A stretch of DNA of 12,580 bases, from positions 1 through 12,580 of the forward strand of contig JAICIG010000229.1 of the NCBI GenBank assembly GCA_025924495.1, in the 5' to 3' direction. The stretch is from Pirellulales bacterium. Its GTDB lineage: Bacteria; Planctomycetota; Planctomycetia; Pirellulales; JAICIG01. The notes below the pieces were generated by a model. The model made no database searches. It was not told the origin of the DNA and worked only from the letters and a program-made list of their open reading frames with translations. Positions 7,224 through 12,580 of this stretch are shown in pieces. Within the stretch, counting starts at the first letter, position 1; the number at the start of each line of letters is the position of its first letter. The translations under genes and the position numbers were made by a program.

Positions 7224-8713
7224 GCAAATACATTCTGGCTCTCGATCAGGGGACGACTTCGAGCCGCGCCATCATCTTCGGCCACGATGGCCGCATCGTG
7301 GCAGTCGCGCAGCAGGAATTCGAGCAGCTTCTGCCTGCGCCCGGCCATGTCGAACACGATCCCGAAGCGATCTGGTCGTCGCAACTCTCCGTGGCGCAGC
7401 AAGCGCTGAAAAAGGCCCGCACCGCAGCAACCAATCTCGCCGCCGTCGGCGTCACCAATCAGCGCGAGACGACCATTCTCTGGGATCGCCGCACGGGCAA
7501 ACCGGTCGCCAACGCCATCGTCTGGCAGAGCCGCATCAGCTCGCCGTTGTGCGAGCGATTGAAGGCCGACGGCCTGGCCGATACGTTCCGCCGCAAGACA
7601 GGGCTGGTGATCGACGCCTACTTTTCGGCCACCAAGATCGCCTACTTGCTCGACACGGTCGAAGGCCTGCGCGCCCGCGCCGAAGCGGGCGAGATTCTGT
7701 TCGGCACGGTCGATTCCTTTCTTATCTGGCGCCTGACAGGCGGCAGACGGCATGTGACCGATTACAGCAATGCCAGCCGCACGATGCTGTTCAATATCCA
7801 TTCGCTCGAATGGGACGACGAGTTGCTGAGGCTATTGAAGATTCCGCGAGGCATGTTGCCCGAGGTGCGACTGTCGAGCGAAGTCTATGGAGAAACCTCT
7901 GCGGAGCTGTTCGGCGCGCCGGTTCCCATCGCCTCGGCCGTCGGCGATCAGCAGGCGGCCACGTTCGGGCAGGCCTGCTTCGCCGAAGGAGACGCAAAAA
8001 ATACCTACGGCACCGGTTGCTTCTTGCTGATGAATACGGGCGAGAAGCCGATCGAATCGCACCACAATCTCTTGACCACGATCGGTTGGGGCCTGGACGG
8101 CAAAGTCACGTACTGCCTCGAAGGATCGGTCTTCATCGCCGGCGCGGCCGTGCAATGGCTGCGTGACGGACTGGGCTTGATCCGCATCTCGGCCGAGGTC
8201 GAGGAGTTAGCCGCGAGCGTACCTGATTCCGGCGGCGTGGTGATGGTGCCGGCGTTCGTCGGCATGGGGGCGCCGTATTGGGATGCCTACGCGCGCGGTG
8301 CGATCCTCGGGATTACACGCGGCACGAATGCCGGCCACCTCGCCCGAGCGGCCGTCGAGTCGATGGCGTTTCAAACGCGGGATTTGCTGCAAGCCATGCA
8401 CGACGACGCAGGTATTTCCCTATCGCAGTTGAAAGTCGACGGCGGCGCCAGCGTCAACAATGCCTTGATGCAGTTCCAGGCAGACCTGCTCGGCGTCACC
8501 GTCAAGCGACCGGCCGTTTCGGAAACCACGGCGCTCGGCTCCGCGTACCTCGCCGGGCTCGCCGTCGGCTATTGGCAAGACACCGGCGACGTCTCGCGCA
8601 ACTGGGCCCTCGATCGCCAGTTCACGCCCCGCATGCCCGCCGCCGAGCGCGACTTGCTCTATGCACGCTGGCGCAAAGCCGTTAGTCGAGCGCTCGATTG
8701 GGCGGAGCGGTAA
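7220..8713 (+). CDS. glpK: Glycerol kinase
   Basis: A 497-residue FGGY-family kinase that phosphorylates glycerol with ATP to sn-glycerol-3-phosphate, the substrate of the GlpD encoded just upstream. The start is the ATG at 7220, which overlaps the glpD stop (ATGA) and gives [16 protein letters not shown], the typical GlpK N-terminus with the phosphate-binding DQGTTS at 9-14. The open frame extends to 7097, but those 41 residues lie inside glpD and resemble nothing. Expected glycerol contacts are present: Arg82-Glu83 (TNQRETT), Trp102 (IVWQSR), Tyr134 and Asp243 (VGDQQAA). Both FGGY signatures are seen, near [13 protein letters not shown] and at [26 protein letters not shown] replaces the more common WQ-x-RR-T. 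The cytoplasmic enzyme usually works with the facilitator GlpF, which is not in this window. No frameshift is seen. Confidence 0.96.
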   Translation: MSKYILALDQGTTSSRAIIFGHDGRIVAVAQQEFEQLLPAPGHVEHDPEAIWSSQLSVAQQALKKARTAATNLAAVGVTNQRETTILWDRRTGKPVANAIVWQSRISSPLCERLKADGLADTFRRKTGLVIDAYFSATKIAYLLDTVEGLRARAEAGEILFGTVDSFLIWRLTGGRRHVTDYSNASRTMLFNIHSLEWDDELLRLLKIPRGMLPEVRLSSEVYGETSAELFGAPVPIASAVGDQQAATFGQACFAEGDAKNTYGTGCFLLMNTGEKPIESHHNLLTTIGWGLDGKVTYCLEGSVFIAGAAVQWLRDGLGLIRISAEVEELAASVPDSGGVVMVPAFVGMGAPYWDAYARGAILGITRGTNAGHLARAAVESMAFQTRDLLQAMHDDAGISLSQLKVDGGASVNNALMQFQADLLGVTVKRPAVSETTALGSAYLAGLAVGYWQDTGDVSRNWALDRQFTPRMPAAERDLLYARWRKAVSRALDWAER

Positions 8714-8717
8714 GACC

Positions 8718-9086
8718 TTGACGCCATCCGATCCGCCTCCCGACGAAATTGAATCCGGCGACGACGAACGGCTCGACGGCCCCGAGTTCCGGCCGCCCGA
8801 ATGGGCGTTCGCCATCAACTTCTTCTGGCCCGGCGCCGGGCTGATTTATCTGCGCAAACCGCTGCTCGGCGTGCTCAACTTCCTCATCGTCGTGGCCCTC
8901 GCGGCGGCGATCTGGATCGCCTTGCCCGACGCCAAGCGTGAGAAGGTCGCCCCCTGGATCGGCCTCATCCTCTGCGGCGCCTCCGGCATCTGGGCCTATT
9001 CCGCCGCGCAAGACTTCAACGACCGCCGCGAGCGCGAGTTCGACGCACAACACGAAGACCAGGAACTAGGAGCAGGGGATTCGTGA
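8718..9086 (+). CDS. Small hypothetical membrane protein downstream of glpK
   Basis: A 122-residue protein if started at TTG 8718, which lies 4 bases after the glpK stop with GGAG 10 bases upstream. An in-frame ATG at 8661 would overlap glpK by 53 bases and is less likely. The first 28 residues are acidic and Pro-rich (PPPDEIE, ESGDDERLDG). Hydrophobic stretches follow at about 29-45 (WAFAINFFWPGAGLIYL), 51-69 and 79-97, then a charged, hydrophilic tail (RREREFDAQHEDQE). The FFWPGAGLIYL-(R)-KPLLG segment recalls TM2-domain-like small membrane proteins, but I do not recognise the family. The position suggests cotranscription with glpDK. It does not resemble the GlpF aquaporin (no NPA motif, too small). 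Confidence 0.68.
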   Translation: MTPSDPPPDEIESGDDERLDGPEFRPPEWAFAINFFWPGAGLIYLRKPLLGVLNFLIVVALAAAIWIALPDAKREKVAPWIGLILCGASGIWAYSAAQDFNDRREREFDAQHEDQELGAGDS

Positions 9087-9107
9087 TGAGAAAAGAGCTT
9101 GTTCCCC

Positions 9108-9137
9108 ATGACTCGAAACCCGCCTGGCTCGGGTCAT
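9108..9137 (+). terminator. Hairpin after the glpD-glpK cluster
   Basis: ATGACTCGA (9108-9116) pairs with TCGGGTCAT (9129-9137) over 9 pairs, one of them G-U, around a 12-base loop, 21 bases after the stop of the small membrane gene. No T-tract follows. It could mark the 3' end of the glp transcript. Confidence 0.35.
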
Positions 9138-9152
9138 TCGCGGATCCACACC

Positions 9153-9257
9153 AACCCGAAGCGCCAGCGAGGAAATGGCGGTCGCCCGTAGGCGACGCGT
9201 CGAGTTCGTTCGCCCTCGCTAGCGCGCGGCATTCGCCTCTCGCTCGCGCTTCGGGTT
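9153..9257. repeat. Intergenic inverted repeat with 19-base arms
   Basis: AACCCGAAGCGCCAGCGAG (9153-9171) and CTCGCTCGCGCTTCGGGTT (9239-9257) pair at 18 of 19 positions across a 67-base spacer. The spacer contains a perfect GTCGCC/GGCGAC hairpin (9181-9196) and the palindrome CGCTAGCG (9217-9224), which itself looks like part of an arm. A third, diverged copy of the right-arm orientation lies at 9273-9291 (16 of 19 matches to the reverse complement of the left arm). It may be a REP-like or other dispersed palindromic element. Confidence 0.65.
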
Positions 9258-9365
9258 AGTATGCGAGCCACAGTCGCTGGCGCTTTGAGTTCGTAGGGGG
9301 CGGTCTAAGGAAGTTGTGATCGCTCGATTCGCCAATCATCAATTACTCAGCGCTATTTGAAGAAG

Positions 9366-9377
9366 GGAGAATTCTCC
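9366..9377. promoter_or_regulatory. 12-bp perfect palindrome upstream of the protease gene
   Basis: GGAGAATTCTCC is a perfect palindrome ending 95 bases before the protease ATG. The position would suit an operator, but no regulator or flanking promoter could be identified, so this is only a candidate site. Confidence 0.25.
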
Positions 9378-9460
9378 GCTGTTGCTCGTCTGGTTCGCCA
9401 CACAGCGGTATGATTGGTGCGCCGGCGTACAGGGACACTTTCCAGTCCTTGCTGGCGGCT

Positions 9461-9467
9461 AAGGAAG
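9461..9467 (+). promoter_or_regulatory. Shine-Dalgarno AAGGAAG that fixes the protease start
   Basis: AAGGA (9461-9465) lies 7 bases before the ATG at 9473. The earlier in-frame ATG at 9410 has no such site, so 9473 is preferred. Confidence 0.75.
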
Positions 9468-9472
9468 TAGCG

Positions 9473-11371
9473 ATGGTTCTCGAAGTGCGAAGCAATCGCC
9501 CGCGTGCACGTCGGGTAGTGATCGGCGCGATACTTGCGGCCATCTGCGCGGTAGCGGCCTTATTCTACCTGTGGGCCACATCGTTGGCGATTGTACCGGC
9601 GGGAGAGGCCGATAGAGCTCATTCCACTCAATTCTGGGAGTCGGTCGAGCCAACAGTGAATGCCGCAGACTTTTCGCCTGCCGAGCCGCCCGACTTCAAT
9701 ACCATCGAGGCGAAGTGTATCGAACTCGCACCCAAGGCTCAGCCTGCCGTCGTCGGGGTTCTCAGCCCTTCGGCTGCGACACTGCCCCGGTCCGGTCCGC
9801 ATCTTCCGGGCGCCTCGGGGGTCGTGATCAGCGCTGACGGGCTCGTGCTTTCGCAATTCCATGTGTCGCATGCATGTGTAGGCGATGTTCTCGATTTCAC
9901 CAAGTACGACAAGCCGGGAGAAGAGGCGAGGGTGGTCTTCGCCGACGGAACGGAGCGTAAAGCCAAGCTGCTCGGCGCGAGCATCGACGACGACCTGTCG
10001 CTCGTGCAGTTATGCGACCCGGGCCCGTATCCGTTCGTCGAATTCAATGCCGATTCAACGGTAGACGCCGGCGATTGGGTGGTAAAGCTAGGACATCCGA
10101 GCGGGTTTCGCCAAGATCGTCTCGCGCCATTGCGATTGGGACGAGTGCTTCTATCGACGCATGATTGTTTCGTCACCGACTGCCGGATAACCGGTGGCGA
10201 CTCCGGCGGACCGTTTTTCGACCTCGACGGGATGTTGGTCGGCATTGTGTATAACACCTGCGCCCCGGACGTCGTGCTCCGCCTATTCGGAGAAAAAGCG
10301 TACAACGCCAATGCTTGGTCGGTTGAAACGATGGCCATCGGCGCTCCCCGCATCGCCTCCCTTATGGAACGGATGAAGCGGGGCGAAATCATTGATCGCC
10401 ACTCGCCAGAAAGAGGCGCCGCTCTTTGCAGCGCCGCGCGCTTGCGACCCGACGAATGGACCCAAAGCCGGAATTTCAAGACAACCTTCGAGCCTGTAAC
10501 GGCCCCGCTGCGCGAGAGCATAACCACGATTCTCAACGGTTCGGTTCCCGTCGCCCTCGGCACAGTAGTCGACGAAGATGGCACGGTCGTCGCCAAAGCC
10601 AGCGTGCTGCCGCCAAGGCCGCAATGCCGATTGCCTGACGGTCGCGTCATGAAGTTGAACATCGTCGGCATCGACATGGCTTTCGATTTGGCCGTGATGC
10701 AAGTTCCTCGTGCATCCGTGCGTCCCATCGCTTGGCTTGAAAGCGATTCGCCTCCCGTCGGTCGAATCGTGTTGCCTGTCGGTCCAGACGGTCGGCCATT
10801 GAGCGTCGGCGTCGTGAGCGTTGCGGTTCGTGAGCTTGCTGATCCTCAAGAACCAAACTACGATCTCCCACTCCGGATGAAAGCCGATCGGCCTCCCATT
10901 TACCGCATTGCCAATAACGGCGAATACGTCATCGACTATCTCCGAGGTTTGCCTAGGGCCGTTGGCATCCTGCCGGGAGACCGTCTGCATTCGGTTGCCG
11001 GGCGCCGCATCGCGTCGGACGAAGACGTGGCAAAGGCGGTCGAAGGGAAGCAATCGGGCGATGTCGTGCCCGTCGTCGTCGTTCGGAACGCGAAGGGACT
11101 CTCATTCGAATTGCCCCTGTTGCCGGCAGTCAAGGTTGGCGCTTGGAACAGGACGTGGCGTTGCGATGATTTTCCGGTCGCGCTGGAGTATTCTCCGCCG
11201 GTCGGTACGGCCGAGTGCGGCGGGCCGGTCGTGGATACTTCGGGGCGAGTTGTCGGCGTTACTGTAGGCCAAACGACTGACGCCACCGGCTGGGCGATTC
11301 CACCGGCTGAAGTCCAGCGGATCGTCGACGACGCGAAAGCAGGCAAACTCGTTCAATGGCCTGAACATTGA
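9473..11371 (+). CDS. Membrane-anchored HtrA-like serine protease with a degenerate second domain
   Basis: A 632-residue type II membrane protein. Basic residues 6-14 precede one membrane helix (about 15-40), placing the rest outside the cytoplasm. Domain 1 is a trypsin-like S1C protease with a complete triad: His130 (SQFHVSH), Asp174 (DDDLSLVQL) and Ser244 (GGDSGGPFF). Domain 2 (about 330-632) repeats the fold, but Ser377 stands where His should be (VVAKASVL), Asp405 is kept (FDLAVM) and Cys582 replaces the catalytic Ser (AECGGP). A PDZ-like unit (about 470-548, with LPGDRLHSVAGRRI) lies between Asp405 and Cys582, so it is nested in domain 2. Domain 2 is probably a non-catalytic binding module. 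Several cysteines outside the membrane (135, 232, 237, 263 among them) could form disulfides. I recall similar two-domain proteins with QCGGP in planctomycetes. A role in envelope protein quality control is an inference. Confidence 0.88.
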   Translation: MVLEVRSNRPRARRVVIGAILAAICAVAALFYLWATSLAIVPAGEADRAHSTQFWESVEPTVNAADFSPAEPPDFNTIEAKCIELAPKAQPAVVGVLSPSAATLPRSGPHLPGASGVVISADGLVLSQFHVSHACVGDVLDFTKYDKPGEEARVVFADGTERKAKLLGASIDDDLSLVQLCDPGPYPFVEFNADSTVDAGDWVVKLGHPSGFRQDRLAPLRLGRVLLSTHDCFVTDCRITGGDSGGPFFDLDGMLVGIVYNTCAPDVVLRLFGEKAYNANAWSVETMAIGAPRIASLMERMKRGEIIDRHSPERGAALCSAARLRPDEWTQSRNFKTTFEPVTAPLRESITTILNGSVPVALGTVVDEDGTVVAKASVLPPRPQCRLPDGRVMKLNIVGIDMAFDLAVMQVPRASVRPIAWLESDSPPVGRIVLPVGPDGRPLSVGVVSVAVRELADPQEPNYDLPLRMKADRPPIYRIANNGEYVIDYLRGLPRAVGILPGDRLHSVAGRRIASDEDVAKAVEGKQSGDVVPVVVVRNAKGLSFELPLLPAVKVGAWNRTWRCDDFPVALEYSPPVGTAECGGPVVDTSGRVVGVTVGQTTDATGWAIPPAEVQRIVDDAKAGKLVQWPEH

Positions 11372-11674
11372 GCGACTCCACTTGGACGCATCGCTCGAAA
11401 TGACCGGGCGCCGGCTGGCCATTCGGCGACCCGATCAGTAGTGTGCTCGGGCATCGACCTCCGCGCGCAAGAGGCGCAATGGCCAAACTGTGGCGGGGCG
11501 CCGATCTGCCGTTCCTTTTGGCTCCGAGGAAACTGCGTCGCTCGATTATACCGGCGCGCGGAAACGCTATATGGGCAACTTCCGTCGAGGTGGAAGGCCG
11601 ACGCGCGCGAGGTAGCCGTGACGTTTCGCCGCTCTCCGAATCGTCCCTCGACCGCAAACAACCATCGCGATGAG
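11372..11674. other. Convergent intergenic stretch, 303 bases, no gene seen
   Basis: It lies between the stop codons of two convergent genes. Open frames exist on both strands but have arginine-rich compositions, no Shine-Dalgarno sequence and no recognisable motif; one of them runs antisense into the neighbouring gene. The only structure noted is the hairpin at 11406-11432. Confidence 0.5.
11406..11432 (+). terminator. Hairpin after the protease gene
   Basis: GGGCGCCG (11406-11413) can pair with CGGCG-A-CCC (11424-11432) with one bulged base and a 10-base loop, 34 bases after the protease stop. There is no T-tract, so this is a weak terminator candidate. Confidence 0.3.
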
Positions 11675-12580
11675 TTATTGCGCTGGCCTCTGGCCTGCGG
11701 CCTTGTGCAGCTTGAATTCGACCGTCAGTGTCGTACCTGCCTCACAGTTAAGCAATTGGCCCCGGTCGTCAGGCGTATAACCGGCGGGGCGATTGTTGTA
11801 GACGGCTCCGAGTCGGCGCAGGCCCGGTTCCACGAGCGCCCGCAGTTTTCCATCCTTGTCGCTGACGGGGCGCTCTACCTCGGCCACGGGCGGATGCCAT
11901 GATCGGAAATGAAAATCGCTGCGAACTATGTCAGTACCGAATTCGTCTGGATTCTTGCGACCATCAATCCACAAATCGACGTCGGAGATAGGCAAACCGG
12001 TATCGGCATCGACAATGGCGACATCCACGACGCACGCCCGCCGCAGCTTGAAGATGGCCGGTTCGCTTGCCGGCTCGGCGCCGATCGTCAGCTTTTCGTC
12101 GGGATTGGTGACGAGATACGGCGTCCCGGTTGCGGGAAGAAGTTCGACGTTATAGTCTCCCGGCGGCAATCGGAAGGCGACTTCTCCTTGCTCGTTTGAA
12201 GTTCGGCTGGCGCTGAGCCCGTCGCGATAGGCGCCCACATGAATGCCAGGGGCCGGCTCTTCTGTATCCTCAAAGACGACGCGCACTTTCGCATCCCGAA
12301 CGGCCTGAAAAGTCAGTTGCAACGCGCCCGTCAGAATTGGGATGCGCCCCGCTAACTTAGGAAGTTGATCCGACGTCGTCGCCGCCCATACATCCATTCT
12401 GGCGTAGTCTGGATGTTTGACATCAAACCGGAACAGACACTCAGGAGGCAGCCCGGTGAACTCGAACCTCCCCTCGGAATCGGTCTTGCGGATTTTCACG
12501 GCGGCCGGGACGTCTTCCGGTTGGTTCAGCGCTGTCAATTCATAGATATCGGGCGACGACACGACTCCCCGTGCAATCTC
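11675..12580 (-). CDS. Carboxypeptidase-regulatory-like domain protein, N-terminal end outside window
   Basis: A minus-strand frame ends at TAA (11675-11677) and stays open to the window edge, reading EIARGVV before the GTG at 12562; the gene probably begins outside, so that GTG is not a safe start. About 301 residues are visible. Numbered from that GTG, it shows the end of a CarboxypepD-regulatory/transthyretin-like beta sandwich (residues about 1-55; TDSEGRFEFTGLPPE). A second module spans about 91-172 (TSNEQGEVAFRLPPGDYNVELLP) and a third about 178-285 (VVDVAIVDADTGLPISDVDLWIDG, then SDKDGKL). No catalytic residues are seen. Such modules usually sit in exported or surface proteins. In planctomycetes they also form the C-terminal part of M56/BlaR1-like membrane peptidases, which cannot be excluded without the missing upstream sequence. 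Confidence 0.75.
   Translation of the reverse strand, partial: EIARGVVSSPDIYELTALNQPEDVPAAVKIRKTDSEGRFEFTGLPPECLFRFDVKHPDYARMDVWAATTSDQLPKLAGRIPILTGALQLTFQAVRDAKVRVVFEDTEEPAPGIHVGAYRDGLSASRTSNEQGEVAFRLPPGDYNVELLPATGTPYLVTNPDEKLTIGAEPASEPAIFKLRRACVVDVAIVDADTGLPISDVDLWIDGRKNPDEFGTDIVRSDFHFRSWHPPVAEVERPVSDKDGKLRALVEPGLRRLGAVYNNRPAGYTPDDRGQLLNCEAGTTLTVEFKLHKAAGQRPAQ

Larger units (their letters stand above)
9087..9472. other. Palindrome-rich intergenic region between the glp cluster and the protease gene
   Basis: A stretch of 386 bases with no credible gene. It holds a 9-pair hairpin just after the small membrane gene (9108-9137), a long imperfect inverted repeat (9153-9257) with an internal hairpin, a further diverged copy of the arm (9273-9291), and a 12-bp perfect palindrome (9366-9377) before the protease start. 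Confidence 0.6.

Noticed and set aside
6818..7801. Minus-strand open frame of 327 codons
   Set aside because: Antisense to glpD and glpK, with no protein-family pattern.
8661..8717. ATG at 8661 as the start of the small membrane protein
   Set aside because: It would overlap glpK by 53 bases; the TTG at 8718 has a GGAG at suitable distance and gives the usual short operon spacing.
9410..9472. ATG at 9410 as the protease start
   Set aside because: There is no ribosome-binding site; the ATG at 9473 has AAGGA 7 bases upstream and starts just before the basic segment and membrane helix.
9739..10728. Minus-strand open frame of 329 codons
   Set aside because: Antisense to the protease gene, Ser/Arg-rich and without recognisable motifs.
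11441..11902. Plus-strand open frame of 153 codons between the convergent genes
   Set aside because: It has no Shine-Dalgarno sequence, a low-information Arg-rich composition, and its second half is antisense to the carboxypeptidase-regulatory-like gene.
1..12580. A complete defence, secretion, CRISPR or mobile system
   Set aside because: No nuclease, integrase, transposase, repeat-spacer array or multi-gene cassette of unknown proteins was seen; most genes are recognisable housekeeping or envelope families.

Overview
The window is about 60% GC bacterial chromosome and carries ten protein genes, two of them cut by the window edges. The gene content suggests a member of the Planctomycetota, perhaps a Pirellulales relative. 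The pointers are a Gfo/Idh/MocA oxidoreductase with an EKLM rather than EKP motif followed by a TIM-barrel sugar isomerase, a HEAT plus TPR protein of a planctomycete-like pattern, an S1C protease with a second degenerate 'ECGGP' domain, a carboxypeptidase-regulatory-like surface protein, and several genes with weak or no Shine-Dalgarno sequence. The assignment rests on recalled family patterns, not on a search.

Layout. Positions 2-1177 (+) hold the C-terminal part of a Gfo/Idh/MocA oxidoreductase, followed by a strong hairpin. Positions 1425-2276 (+) encode a xylose-isomerase-like sugar phosphate isomerase/epimerase. Positions 2335-2637 (+) encode a small polyhydroxyalkanoic-acid-system family protein. 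A structured 394-base gap with a good sigma70-type promoter leads into a single-domain CheY-like receiver (3032-3382, +). Convergent to it lies an exported protein made of secretin-N/STN-like modules with no secretin pore (3401-4522, -). Divergent from that is a HEAT/TPR protein (4668-5420, +).

The clearest pathway is glycerol catabolism. glpD (5538-7223) and glpK (7220-8713) overlap by ATGA, and a small membrane protein follows 4 bases later (8718-9086). GlpK makes glycerol-3-phosphate and GlpD oxidises it to dihydroxyacetone phosphate at the membrane. No glpF or glpR is visible in the window. A palindrome-rich intergenic repeat cluster follows (about 9108-9291). Then comes a membrane-anchored double S1C/PDZ protease (9473-11371, +), whose first domain keeps the His-Asp-Ser triad and whose second does not. 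Convergent to it is the C-terminal part of a carboxypeptidase-regulatory-like domain protein that runs off the right edge (11675-12580, -).

I saw no tRNA, rRNA, CRISPR array, transposase or prophage gene. Nothing looks like a complete new defence or mobile system. The best leads are the pore-less secretin-N protein, the nested PDZ/pseudo-protease domain, the structured leader before the CheY-like gene and the intergenic inverted-repeat cluster.
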